Assembly (NCBI RefSeq): GCF_020880995.1
Contig: NZ_JAJISD010000021.1
Coordinates: forward strand, 1-39,715
DNA: 39,715 nt
Direction of reading: 5' to 3'
Origin: Reyranella aquatilis
Lineage (GTDB): Bacteria > Pseudomonadota > Alphaproteobacteria > Reyranellales > Reyranellaceae
Shown in pieces: positions 7,467 to 15,867 of this stretch; position 1 is the first letter of the stretch; the number at the start of each line of letters is the position of its first letter. The translations under genes and the position numbers were made by a program. The notes beneath the pieces are model-generated. The model saw only the letters and a program-made list of their open reading frames with translations. It was not told where the DNA came from and did not search any database.

Positions 7467-9224
7467 CTAGCGCCAGAGCGGCGGCAGCGGCGGGAGGCGG
7501 ACGTTGCCCGGTCGCGCGGCGACTCCGAATCTCGCCAGCGCGTCGCGGACCTCGCGCGGCATGCTCATGGTGGGTGCGGTGGAGACACCGGCCATCTTGA
7601 ACACGCGATCGACGATGCGCTGAAAACGGTCGCCATCGTCGGGATAGCGGCGGATTTCGACCTTGCGGCCCTCGTCGATGCCGGCCTTTGCCTTGGCGAT
7701 GTTGAGGGCGAGCTGGAGTCCGCCGAGCTCATCGACCAGGCCGGCGCGCTTGGCGTCGACGCCGCTGAAGACGCGGCCTCGCGCGGCGGCGTCGAGGCGG
7801 TTGGCGTCGAGATTGCGGAACTCGCCGACTTGGGCGGTGAAGGCGGCATAGACAATATCGAGCTCGCGGTTGACGGCGGCACGCTGCGCCGGCGTAGGCG
7901 GCTGGAAGGTCGAATGCATGCCCGCATTGCGGCCAACGGAGAGGCGTTCGACGTTGATCCCGAGCGAGGTCAGGAGGTCCTGGGCCATCGGCCAGACGCT
8001 GAAAACGCCGATCGAGGCGGTGATGGTGGTCGGCTGCGCCACGATCACGTCGCCGCGCACGGCCGCGAGATAACCGCCCGAGGCGGCGACGTCGCCCATC
8101 GAGACGATCACGGGCTTGCCGGCGGCGCGCGCCCGGCCGACCGCGTCGGCAATGGCGTCCGCCGCCGGATAGGTGCCGCCGGGAGAGTCGATGCGCAGCA
8201 CGATGGCGCGCACGTCCTTGGCCTGCGATGCGTTCTCCAGCGCCTCGACCACGTCCTCGGCATCGGCCATCGCATCGTCCTCGAGCGGGTTTCGTTCGCC
8301 GCCGCCGGACATGATCGCACCGCTGGCGCGCACCAGCGCGATGACCTCTCCGCGCGCCTTGGGACGCGCCTCGTCCCCCGCATACTCCGCGAGCGTCACG
8401 AGGTCCCGCTTGCCGTTGGCGCGCTGATAGACGTCTTCCAGCGCGTCGGTGCGATAGCCGATCTTGTCGACGAGGCCGTCGCGACGCGCCTGTTCGGACT
8501 CCAGGGGTGCATTGTCGATCAGCCGCCGCATCTGGGCGGCGTCCATCTTGCGATCCCGTGCCACGTCGGCGACGAACTGGCCGAACAGGCTGTCGATGAG
8601 CTGCTGCAGGTTCTCGCGGGCCGGCCGGGTGTAGCCGGTCTCCGTGAAGGAGTCGGGCGCGCTCTTGTACTCGTAGCGCTTTCCGCCCTCGACCTTCACG
8701 CCGAGCTTGTCGAGGCCGCCCTTGAGAAAGGGTGTCTCGACGGCGATACCGGTGACGCCGAAGCCGCCGCTCGGCTGCAGCCAGATCTGCTCCAGTGCGG
8801 CGGCGAGATAGTAGTCGGCGACATGGTTGCCGCCGCTGCCCAGCGACTCGGCGAAGCCGACCGTGAACTTGCCCTTGCCGCGAAAGTGCGCGATCGCCTG
8901 GCGCAGCTCCTGCACGCGCGCAAGGCCGCCCGCCTCGTCGCCGATCTCGACATACAGGCCCGCCACGCGCGGATCGTCGGCGGCCTGCCAGAGCAGCTGC
9001 ACGGTCTCGACGATGTCGCGGGAGGAGCCGAACAGACCGCCGCTCAACAGGCCGGTCGAGGTCGTCTCCGGCGGCAGCGAGCGCAGGTCGAGCGAAAGCA
9101 CCATCTGTTGCGGCAGCGGCTTGGGCGAGAAGGGACCCGAGGCGAGGAACGCGGCGCCGGCGACGATCGCCAGCAGGACGAGGGTGCCGATGGTCGCGAG
9201 GAAGCCGACGATGAAACGCCGCAT
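7467..9224 (-). CDS. sppA: Signal peptide peptidase SppA, long (67 kDa) type
   Basis: 585-residue tandem-domain SppA. An N-terminal transmembrane helix (around 4-29) anchors it in the inner membrane with the protease domains in the periplasm. The catalytic dyad is split between repeats as in the E. coli enzyme: Lys187 in YEYKSAPDSF of the first domain and Ser382 in GDVAASGGYLAA of the second. Also present are RIDSPGGT and SIGVFSVWP. Role: degrades signal peptides left in the membrane after secretion. AGGGGAA precedes the ATG on the minus strand. It is last in the fabI-aroC-PH-sppA run, 33 bp after the PH-like gene. Complete and intact. Confidence 0.93.
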   Translation of the reverse strand: MRRFIVGFLATIGTLVLLAIVAGAAFLASGPFSPKPLPQQMVLSLDLRSLPPETTSTGLLSGGLFGSSRDIVETVQLLWQAADDPRVAGLYVEIGDEAGGLARVQELRQAIAHFRGKGKFTVGFAESLGSGGNHVADYYLAAALEQIWLQPSGGFGVTGIAVETPFLKGGLDKLGVKVEGGKRYEYKSAPDSFTETGYTRPARENLQQLIDSLFGQFVADVARDRKMDAAQMRRLIDNAPLESEQARRDGLVDKIGYRTDALEDVYQRANGKRDLVTLAEYAGDEARPKARGEVIALVRASGAIMSGGGERNPLEDDAMADAEDVVEALENASQAKDVRAIVLRIDSPGGTYPAADAIADAVGRARAAGKPVIVSMGDVAASGGYLAAVRGDVIVAQPTTITASIGVFSVWPMAQDLLTSLGINVERLSVGRNAGMHSTFQPPTPAQRAAVNRELDIVYAAFTAQVGEFRNLDANRLDAAARGRVFSGVDAKRAGLVDELGGLQLALNIAKAKAGIDEGRKVEIRRYPDDGDRFQRIVDRVFKMAGVSTAPTMSMPREVRDALARFGVAARPGNVRLPPLPPLWR

Positions 9225-9257
9225 GCGAAGTTCCCCTGAACGAACGAATTGTGAGGA

Positions 9258-9797
9258 TTAGGTCTGGACGAGATTCGGCCGGAACGCCTTCACGGCGTCA
9301 AGCATGGCCGTGGCTTTCGTGTCGAGGCCGTTGTCGCGGACCAGGATCGCGGTCGGCATGCCGCGGATCGGGCGCAGGCTGTCGTCGAGATTGAAGAACG
9401 ACAGACGCAGGTCGGCTGCGAGAAATGCCTGCGGCTCAATGCCGATCTGGAGTTGGGGGCGAAACCCGAGGCGGCGCAGACGGACCCACTGGATGTCGTC
9501 CCATGCAAGACGCGCATTGCGGCCAAAGCCCAGGGCGATGCCATCATGGTCGATCACGATCTGCGGCGTCCGGTCGAGGTAGCGGCTGATGCCGACATAG
9601 ACGTAGTAGGCCATCGCCACCGCCAGCACCGAGAACAGCACGAAGCGCGGGTCGTTGAGCGAAAGAGTGGGAGCATTGGCCGAACCGCCCGACGCGAAGT
9701 GCATGATCGCCGAGCCGATCATCAGCAGCGACACAATCGCCATCCCGGCATTGTGCAGCGAGCCGTAGCGGGCTTCGAGGGCCTGCCGCGCAGTCAC
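9258..9797 (-). CDS. STM3941-like membrane protein with a PH-type domain (hypothetical)
   Basis: 179-residue protein with two hydrophobic segments, around residues 17-34 (GMAIVSLLMIGSAIMHFA) and 51-68 (FVLFSVLAVAMAYYVYVG). A C-terminal soluble region follows whose pattern (QIVIDHDGIALG, LAWDDIQWVRL) resembles bacterial PH / STM3941-like domains. GTG start at 9797, 10 bp after the aroC stop, indicates translational dependence on aroC. Function unknown. The context with fabI and sppA allows an envelope-stress role, which is only a guess. Confidence 0.65.
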   Translation of the reverse strand: MTARQALEARYGSLHNAGMAIVSLLMIGSAIMHFASGGSANAPTLSLNDPRFVLFSVLAVAMAYYVYVGISRYLDRTPQIVIDHDGIALGFGRNARLAWDDIQWVRLRRLGFRPQLQIGIEPQAFLAADLRLSFFNLDDSLRPIRGMPTAILVRDNGLDTKATAMLDAVKAFRPNLVQT

Positions 9798-9807
9798 CTG
9801 TGGTCTT

Positions 9808-10878
9808 CTAGCCGCACTGCGCGCGGTGGCGCAGCAGATGGTCGGCGAGGACGCAGGCCATCATGGCCTCCGCGACCGGCGTGCCCCGAATGCCGACGCA
9901 GGGATCGTGGCGGCCCTTGGTCCGCAACTCGATCTCGCGGCCCTGGCGGTCGACGCTGCGCACTGGCGTCAGGATCGAACTGGTGGGCTTCACCGCGAGC
10001 CTGCAGACGATGTCCTGGCCGGTCGAGATGCCGCCCAGGATGCCGCCGGCATGGTTGCTGAGGAAAGTCGGGGCGCCGTCGCGAATGCGCATCTCGTCGG
10101 CGTTCTCCTCGCCGCTCATCGCGGCCGTGGCGAAACCGTCGCCGATCTCCACGCCCTTCACGGCGTTGATGCTCATCAGCGCCTTGGCGAGATCGGCGTC
10201 GAGCTTGTCGTAGACCGGGTCGCCCAGCCCCACCGGCACGCCCGAGGCGACCACCTCGATCACCGCGCCGCACGAGCTGCCGCGCTTGCGCACGTCGTCG
10301 AGATAGCCCTCCCAGCCCTGCGCGGCCTGACGGTCGGGGCACCAGAAGGGATTGTCGCCGGTCGCGTCCCAGTCCCAGTTGGCGCGGTCGATCTTCTGGC
10401 TGCCGATCTGGATCACGGCGCCGCGGATGGTGACGCCGCCGCCCAGGATCTTGCGCGCAATGGCGCCGGCCGCGACACGCACCGCGGTCTCGCGCGCCGA
10501 TTGCCGGCCGCCGCCGCGATAGTCGCGCACGCCGTACTTGCGGTCGTAGGTGTAGTCGGCGTGGCTCGGCCGGAACTGGTCCTTGATCTCGCCGTAGTCG
10601 CGGCTGCGCTGGTCGACATTGTCGATGTGGAGGCCGATCGGCGTGCCGGTCGTCACGCCCTCGAAAACGCCGGACAGGATCTTCACCTGATCCGGTTCCT
10701 GGCGCTGGGTGACGAAACGCGACTGTCCCGGGCGGCGCTTGTCCATCCAGACCTGGATGTCGGCTTCGGAGAGCGGGATGCGCGGCGGGGTGCCGTCGAC
10801 TACGCAGCCGATCGCGAGCCCGTGGCTTTCGCCCCAGCTGGTGAACCGGAAAAGGGTGCCGAAACTGCTGCCGGCCAT
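9808..10878 (-). CDS. aroC: Chorismate synthase
   Basis: 356 residues, the usual length. Catalyses the FMN-dependent anti-1,4-elimination of phosphate from EPSP to chorismate, last step of the shikimate pathway. Signatures: the N-terminal FRFTSWGESHGLAIGCVVDG, KRRPGQSRFVTQRQEPD, RPSHADYTYDRKYGVRDYRG with the FMN-binding arginines, GGGRQSARETAVRVAAGA, and the C-terminal RTKGRHDPCVGIRGTPVAEA. It lies 16 bp downstream of fabI on the same strand and probably shares its promoter. Confidence 0.97.
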   Translation of the reverse strand: MAGSSFGTLFRFTSWGESHGLAIGCVVDGTPPRIPLSEADIQVWMDKRRPGQSRFVTQRQEPDQVKILSGVFEGVTTGTPIGLHIDNVDQRSRDYGEIKDQFRPSHADYTYDRKYGVRDYRGGGRQSARETAVRVAAGAIARKILGGGVTIRGAVIQIGSQKIDRANWDWDATGDNPFWCPDRQAAQGWEGYLDDVRKRGSSCGAVIEVVASGVPVGLGDPVYDKLDADLAKALMSINAVKGVEIGDGFATAAMSGEENADEMRIRDGAPTFLSNHAGGILGGISTGQDIVCRLAVKPTSSILTPVRSVDRQGREIELRTKGRHDPCVGIRGTPVAEAMMACVLADHLLRHRAQCG

Positions 10879-10894
10879 GGCCGGCCGCTCCGCT

Positions 10895-11731
10895 CTACTC
10901 GCCTTCGAAGTTGCCGAGCAATTCGGCGATCTGCTTCGCGGACGATGTGTTGATCATGCCGACCACGTGGTAGCCGGCGTCGACGTGCATCACTTCACCG
11001 GTGACGCCGGTGCCGAGGTCGGACAGGAGGTAGAGGCCGGCATTGCCGACTTCCTCCGTCGTGACGTTCCGCTTCAGCGGCGAGTTCAGCTCGTTCCACT
11101 TCAGTATATAGCGGCCGTCGTTGATACCGGCGAAGGCCAGTGTCTTGATCGGGCCGGCCGAGATCGCGTTGACACGGATCTTCTGCTCGCCGAGGTCGGC
11201 GGCCAGGTAGCGCACGCTGGCCTCGAGGGCCGCCTTGGCGACGCCCATGACGTTGTAATGCGGGATCACACGCTCTGCACCGTAGTAGGTGAGGGTGAGG
11301 AGGCTGCCGCCCTCCTTCATCAGCGGCACGGCGCGCTGCGACACCGCGGTGAAGGAATAGACGCTCACGTTCATCGTGAGATTGAAATTGTCGGACGTGG
11401 TGTCCAGGTAGCGGCCGCGCAGCTCGTCCTTGTTGGAGAAGGCTATGGCGTGGACCACGAAGTCCAGCTTGCCCCATTCCTTTTCGAGCTTGGCGAAGAC
11501 CGCGTCGATGCTGGCAGGGTTGGTGACATCGCAGGGCTCGATGATCTTGGCGCCGATCGAGCCGGCCAAGGGGCGCACGCGCTTCTCCAGCGCCTCGCCC
11601 TGGAAGGTAAAGGCCACCTCGGCCCCCTGGTCGTGGCAGGCCTTGGCAATACCCCAGGCGATCGAGCGCTCGTTGGCGACGCCCATGACGAGGCCTTTTT
11701 TACCGGCCATCAGTTGTGCAGCTGCGGTCAT
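10895..11731 (-). CDS. fabI: Enoyl-[acyl-carrier-protein] reductase (NADH), FabI
   Basis: 278-residue atypical SDR reducing trans-2-enoyl-ACP in the last step of each fatty-acid elongation cycle. The catalytic pair is Y159-x6-K166 (YNVMGVAK), the E. coli Y156/K163 arrangement. The nucleotide-binding region is GVANERSIAWGIA near residue 17. ATG at 11731; an in-frame ATG seven codons later (11710) gives the more typical FabI N-terminus (MAGKKGLVMG) and cannot be excluded. No Shine-Dalgarno is visible before either, and the candidate promoter predicts a transcript that begins at the first ATG. Confidence 0.96.
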   Translation of the reverse strand: MTAAAQLMAGKKGLVMGVANERSIAWGIAKACHDQGAEVAFTFQGEALEKRVRPLAGSIGAKIIEPCDVTNPASIDAVFAKLEKEWGKLDFVVHAIAFSNKDELRGRYLDTTSDNFNLTMNVSVYSFTAVSQRAVPLMKEGGSLLTLTYYGAERVIPHYNVMGVAKAALEASVRYLAADLGEQKIRVNAISAGPIKTLAFAGINDGRYILKWNELNSPLKRNVTTEEVGNAGLYLLSDLGTGVTGEVMHVDAGYHVVGMINTSSAKQIAELLGNFEGE

Positions 11732-11737
11732 GCACCG

Positions 11738-11766
11738 GTTCTAGCGGGGGACGGCTGTTGGGACAA
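11738..11766 (-). promoter_or_regulatory. Putative sigma-70 promoter of fabI-aroC operon
   Basis: On the minus strand TTGTCC (11766-11761), a 17-bp spacer and TAGAAC (11743-11738) give 4/6 matches in each hexamer. The expected start point, about 7 nt downstream, coincides with the fabI ATG at 11731, implying a leaderless or near-leaderless mRNA. Consensus-based only. Confidence 0.45.
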
Positions 11767-11809
11767 GATGCCGGTGGTGGAAGGCTGCAGACCCCCTCAT
11801 ATTGTGGTG

Positions 11810-12403
11810 ATGATCAGGGAAACCACCGACCCGCTGGAGCTTTTCGCCGCCTGGTACGCCGAAGCCTCCGCCTCCGAGCCCAACGACCCGTCCGCCATGG
11901 CCTTGGCCACGGTCGGGCCGGACGGCACGCCGGCCGTCCGTATGGTCCTCTTGAAGGACTACGATGCCGCCGGGTTCGTATTTTACACCAATTATGAGAG
12001 CCGCAAGGGCAATCACCTCCTGGCGCATCCCAAGGCAGCCCTCCTGTTTCACTGGAAATCGCTGCGCCGGCAGGTGCGGCTGGAAGGGCCCGTGACCAAG
12101 ACCACGGCGGCCGAGGCGGACGCCTATTTCGCCAGCCGCGCCCGCGGCAGCCAGGTCGGCGCCTGGGCGTCGGAGCAGTCGCGGCCGCTGGAGAGCCGCT
12201 TCGCGCTGGAGAAGCGCGTGGCGGAGTTTGGCGCCAAGCACCTGGTGGGGGCGGTCCCGCGGCCGCCCCACTGGTCGGGCTTCCGGCTGCAGCCGACCCT
12301 GATCGAGTTCTGGCAGGACGGCGCCTTCCGGCTGCACGACCGGCTGGAGTACCGGCGCGGGTCCGCGGCCGAGCCGTGGACGACGCGAACCCTCTATCCC
12401 TGA
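11810..12403 (+). CDS. pdxH: Pyridoxamine/pyridoxine 5'-phosphate oxidase
   Basis: 197 residues from ATG 11810 (MIRETTDPLELFAAWYAEA), the usual length. FMN-dependent oxidation of PNP/PMP to pyridoxal 5'-phosphate. Signatures: NDPSAMALATVGPDGTPAVR, the FMN-binding RMVLLKDYDAAGFVFYTNYE, SRKGNHL, FHWKSLRRQVRLEGPV, and the C-terminal RPPHWSGFRLQP and RLEYRR. An in-frame ATG at 11768 would add 14 residues (MPVVEGCRPPHIVV) with a weak GGGA upstream; I prefer 11810 from family length. Divergent from fabI. The cation transporter gene starts within 8 nt of its stop. Confidence 0.93.
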   Translation: MIRETTDPLELFAAWYAEASASEPNDPSAMALATVGPDGTPAVRMVLLKDYDAAGFVFYTNYESRKGNHLLAHPKAALLFHWKSLRRQVRLEGPVTKTTAAEADAYFASRARGSQVGAWASEQSRPLESRFALEKRVAEFGAKHLVGAVPRPPHWSGFRLQPTLIEFWQDGAFRLHDRLEYRRGSAAEPWTTRTLYP

Positions 12404-12410
12404 GCGCGTG

Positions 12411-13286
12411 ATGGCGATGGCGCCCCATCGGCTGATGCGGCTGGCGACCGTCGCGTCGATGTCGGTGGCGCTCATCCTGATCGTCGCCAAGCTGGCGGCG
12501 TGGCGCATCACCGATTCGGTCAGCATGTTGTCGTCGCTGGTCGACACCTCGCTCGACCTCGTGAGCTCGCTGGTCACCTTCCTGGCCGTGCGCCACGCGC
12601 TGATACCGGCGGACGACGATCATCGATTCGGACATGGCAAGGCCGAGGGGCTGGCGGGCCTCGTCCAGGCGGGCTTCATCGCGGCCTCCGGCTGCGCGCT
12701 CCTCGTCGCGGTCGTCGAGCGGCTGGGCAACCCCAAGCAGGTCAAGGAAGAGATGGTGGGGCTCGTCATCAGCGGGCTGGCCATCGTTCTCACTGCGGTG
12801 CTGGTTTCCTTCCAGAGATATGTCGTCCGGCAGAGCGGTTCGCTGGCGATCGGCGCCGACATGGCGCACTACGCCACCGACCTGGTCGCCACCCTCCTGA
12901 CGGGCGCCGGCCTGTTCCTGTCGGGCCTGCTGGACCAGCCGCTGATCGACAGCAGCGTCGCGGGCGTGGTGGCCCTCTACCTGCTGCACGGGGGATGGAA
13001 GGTGGGACGCGCGTCGCTCGACGTCCTGATGGACCGCGAGCTGCCGGCCGATGAATCGACGCGTATCGAGCAGATCGCGCGCAGCCATGCCGGCGTGCTC
13101 GACGTCCACGAGTTGCGGACCCGTTCGAGCGGCCTCACCAAGTTCGTCCAGCTCCACATCGAGGTGGCGCGCGACCTTTCGCTGGTCGATGGACATGCGA
13201 TCGGCCAGGAGGTCGAGGTAGAGATCGCCCGCGTCTTCCCGGCCGCGGAAATCATCGTCCACGTCGATCCAGCTCCTCCCGCTTGA
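12411..13286 (+). CDS. Cation diffusion facilitator (CDF) family transporter, FieF-like
   Basis: 291 residues from ATG 12411; a GTG three bases upstream (12408) is an alternative. An N-terminal membrane domain of about six helices is followed by a cytosolic domain from about residue 205. The metal-site motifs are DTSLDLVSS in TM2 (D-x3-D) and HYATDLVATL in TM5 (H-x3-D), plus the CDF loop segment HRFGHGKAEGLAGLVQA. Predicted role: proton-coupled export of divalent Zn/Fe/Mn/Cd across the inner membrane. The H-x3-D/D-x3-D pairing resembles FieF-type transporters, but the metal is not determined. Four to seven nt after pdxH, so likely co-transcribed. Confidence 0.88.
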   Translation: MAMAPHRLMRLATVASMSVALILIVAKLAAWRITDSVSMLSSLVDTSLDLVSSLVTFLAVRHALIPADDDHRFGHGKAEGLAGLVQAGFIAASGCALLVAVVERLGNPKQVKEEMVGLVISGLAIVLTAVLVSFQRYVVRQSGSLAIGADMAHYATDLVATLLTGAGLFLSGLLDQPLIDSSVAGVVALYLLHGGWKVGRASLDVLMDRELPADESTRIEQIARSHAGVLDVHELRTRSSGLTKFVQLHIEVARDLSLVDGHAIGQEVEVEIARVFPAAEIIVHVDPAPPA

Positions 13287-13296
13287 ACCGCATCAG

Positions 13297-14787
13297 ATGA
13301 CCGCTCGCCCCTCATTCGTCGTCGAGGACCAGTCCGAGACCGTCGCCTTCCTCGAAGCCGAGCTGAATCCGGAGCGGCGGATCGACACGCACGGCGCGGT
13401 CGTCTTCCTCTGTCGCGAGCGTGCGTACAAACTGAAGCGGGCTGTGAAGTTTCCCTACATGGACTTCTCGACGGAAAGCCGGCGCGCCGCGATGTGCGCC
13501 GCCGAGATCGACGTCAACCGGCGTTCGGCGCCCGAGATTTATCTCGGCATCGCGCCGGTGCTGCGCCGCGAAGGAAAGCTGCTCCTGGGCGAGGTCGGCG
13601 GGACGGCGGACAATGCCGTCGACTGGCTGGTCGTGATGCGCCGCTTCGACGAGGAGGGGCTGCTCGATCGCATGGCCGCGCGCGGCGCTCTGACGCCCGA
13701 GCTGATGGCGGCGCTGGGCGCTCGCGTCGCGCGGTTCCATGACGGGCTGCCGGCCATCGCCTCGGGCTTCTGCACCCCTGACGACTACCGCCATTCGGTG
13801 GCCGCCGACGTGCGCCAGATGCGCGAGGCGGGCGAACGGCTCGACCCGCCGACCAGCGAGGCTCTGGCCGAGGCGATGCCGCGCTCGCTCGAACCTTTCG
13901 TCGATCTCGTGGCGCGCCGCGTCGCGGCGGGCGCGATCCGCCGCTGCCACGGCGACCTGCATCTGCGCAACATCGTGACGCTCAACGGCCAGCCTGTGCC
14001 GTTCGACGCCATCGAATTCTCCGACAAGATCGCCAACATCGACGTGCTCTACGACCTCGCCTTCGCGCTGATGGATCTGGCGCGACAGGGGCTGGGTGCG
14101 CTGGCCAACCGCCTGCTGAACGAATGGCTGTGGCGGGTGCGCGAGACCGAAGGCGCCTCGCACGAAGAGGCGCTGGCGCTGCTGCCGATGTTCCTCGCGC
14201 GCCGGGCCGCGATCCGCGCCTATGTCGATTCGGCCGTCACGGCGGTGAGCGGTGCCGACAATGCCCCGGCGCGCGCCTACCAGAAGGCCGCGCTCGCATT
14301 CCTGCAGCCCGCGCCGCCGCGCCTCGTCGCGATCGGCGGCCTGTCGGGCAGCGGCAAGACCACGCTCGCCTTGAAGATGGCGCCGGAGATCGGTCGTACC
14401 CCTGGCGCGGTCGTGGTGCGCACCGATGTCGAGCGCAAGCGGCAAGCCGGTATTGCGCTGGAAGAGCGCATGCCCGCCGGCAGCTATTCGCCCGAGGCAT
14501 CGGCACGGACCTACGCGGCCGTCATCGTGCGCGCCGAGCGCGTGCTGAGGGCAGGGCACAGCGTTGTGCTCGATGCCGTCTTCGCGCATCCCGATGAACG
14601 CGCGGCGGCCGAGGCGCTGGCGCAGAGGGTCGGCGTGCCGTTCCAGGGAATCTGGCTCGACGTGCCCAAAGACGTGGCGCAGCGGCGCGTGACCGACCGC
14701 AAGGGCGATGCGTCCGACGCCACGCCCGACGTGGTCGAACGTCAGTTCGACTACGAACTCGGAGCCATAGACTGGGAGCGCCGCTGA
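13297..14787 (+). CDS. Fusion of aminoglycoside-phosphotransferase-like domain and P-loop kinase
   Basis: 496-residue two-domain protein. The N-terminal part (about 1-330) is an APH/choline-kinase-like fold: FVDLVARRV leads to CHGDLHLRNIV with the catalytic aspartate, then PFDAIEFSD with the metal-binding acid. The C-terminal part (from about 340) is an AAA/zeta-toxin-like kinase with Walker A GGLSGSGKTTLAL and a following VVVRTDVERKR, plus SVVLDAVFAHPDER as a Walker B-like strand. The same arrangement is known as the COG2187/COG0645 pair in proteobacteria; the substrate is unknown. It lies 10 bp after the CDF gene. No sign of truncation. Confidence 0.8.
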   Translation: MTARPSFVVEDQSETVAFLEAELNPERRIDTHGAVVFLCRERAYKLKRAVKFPYMDFSTESRRAAMCAAEIDVNRRSAPEIYLGIAPVLRREGKLLLGEVGGTADNAVDWLVVMRRFDEEGLLDRMAARGALTPELMAALGARVARFHDGLPAIASGFCTPDDYRHSVAADVRQMREAGERLDPPTSEALAEAMPRSLEPFVDLVARRVAAGAIRRCHGDLHLRNIVTLNGQPVPFDAIEFSDKIANIDVLYDLAFALMDLARQGLGALANRLLNEWLWRVRETEGASHEEALALLPMFLARRAAIRAYVDSAVTAVSGADNAPARAYQKAALAFLQPAPPRLVAIGGLSGSGKTTLALKMAPEIGRTPGAVVVRTDVERKRQAGIALEERMPAGSYSPEASARTYAAVIVRAERVLRAGHSVVLDAVFAHPDERAAAEALAQRVGVPFQGIWLDVPKDVAQRRVTDRKGDASDATPDVVERQFDYELGAIDWERR

Positions 14788-14794
14788 GCCCGGC

Positions 14795-14831
14795 TTGACG
14801 AAACCATCATGAGTGAGTAATCACTCATTTA
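14795..14831 (+). promoter_or_regulatory. Promoter with palindromic operator upstream of the amidase-like gene
   Basis: A TTGACG -35 box (14795-14800) is followed 17 bp later by a weak -10 (TAATCA, 14818-14823). An exact 8-bp inverted repeat, ATGAGTGA (14809-14816) and TCACTCAT (14821-14828) around GTAA, covers the spacer and -10. The sequence type and position are classic for TetR-family repressor operators. The predicted start point falls at or beside ATG 14831. Confidence 0.55.
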
Positions 14832-15847
14832 TGAAACCAATCCCGTTTATCTTTGGTTTGGAGGGCGACGCCGCGGTCCACGTCGGCTGGCGCGAAGCCG
14901 AGGCGCTGGCGGTGCGCGAGGCCTGCCTGGGCTGGCTGCCACTGGGAGGCCTGTTGGCCCGCCTGGCCGATCCGATCGTGCGCGGCTGGATGAAGCGGGC
15001 AGGGACGCCCTATGCCGCCGAGATCGACGCCGTCGCCCGCACCCTGAAACGGCCGGGCATCTGGCTGTTGCACGGTGCCTATCTGTTCGGCTGCACCGCC
15101 TTGGCCGACGACACCGCCCAGGGGCCGCGGCTGCGGCGCACGCTCGACTGGCCATTCCCCGGTCTCGGGCGTCTCGTCGAGGTACGGCGCCAGCGCGGGC
15201 CGGCCGGCGCGTTCCTCAACGTCACCTGGCCGGGCTTCGTCGGCGTGCTGACGGCGGTCGCGCCGGCCCGCTTCGCCGCCTCGATCAACCAGGCGCCGAT
15301 GCGCCGCCGCTGGCGGACGCCGATGCTGCTGTGGCTCGACTACGCGCTGAACGCGCTCGCCGGCCTGCGGGGCAGCGGGCGCCTGCCGCCCGAACATCTG
15401 CTGCGCCAAGTCTTCGAGACCTGCACCAGTTTCGACGAGGCGCGGAATCTCCTGGAGAGCACGCCCGTCGCGCGCCCCGTCCTGTTCCTGCTCGTCGGAA
15501 CCGAGCCCGGTGAGCGCATCGTGATCGAACGCGAGGAAACCAGCGCGCGCACCTTTCGCGACGAGACGGTCTTCGCCAACGATTGGCGCGAGCGCAGCGA
15601 CAACTGGCGGCCGCGCGCCTGCGGCGACGGCGCGCCGGTCGAAAACAATATCCGCCGCCGCACTGCGCTCGCCGTGTGGACCGGACGCGACGCGGACGAA
15701 TTCGAGTGGGTGACGGCGCCCGTTCTCAACGCGTGCACGCGTCTCTCGGTCGAGATGTGTCCGGCGACAGGCCAGCTAACCGTCGCCGGCTGGGAAACTG
15801 ACGAACGAGGCAGCGCCGCCCGCGTCACCGCGATCTCAGCCTTCTAG
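14831..15847 (+). CDS. Acid-ceramidase/NAAA-like Ntn hydrolase (linear amide C-N hydrolase)
   Basis: 338 residues from ATG 14831 (GTG 14813 in the same frame lies inside the palindrome). The central motif FGCTALADDTAQGP with Cys88, followed by RRTLDWPFP (around 102-110), resembles the C-T-S...R-N-L-D-Y/W segment of N-acylethanolamine acid amidase and acid ceramidase, in which the cysteine becomes the N-terminal nucleophile after self-cleavage. A later SINQAP segment resembles the conserved Asn region of that group. Predicted activity: hydrolysis of N-acyl amides such as ceramides or N-acyl homoserine lactones. No signal peptide is evident. The assignment is by motif pattern and is moderate. 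The palindrome suggests inducible control. Confidence 0.55.
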   Translation: MKPIPFIFGLEGDAAVHVGWREAEALAVREACLGWLPLGGLLARLADPIVRGWMKRAGTPYAAEIDAVARTLKRPGIWLLHGAYLFGCTALADDTAQGPRLRRTLDWPFPGLGRLVEVRRQRGPAGAFLNVTWPGFVGVLTAVAPARFAASINQAPMRRRWRTPMLLWLDYALNALAGLRGSGRLPPEHLLRQVFETCTSFDEARNLLESTPVARPVLFLLVGTEPGERIVIEREETSARTFRDETVFANDWRERSDNWRPRACGDGAPVENNIRRRTALAVWTGRDADEFEWVTAPVLNACTRLSVEMCPATGQLTVAGWETDERGSAARVTAISAF

Positions 15848-15867
15848 AACAGTCTTCAGGAGCCCCG

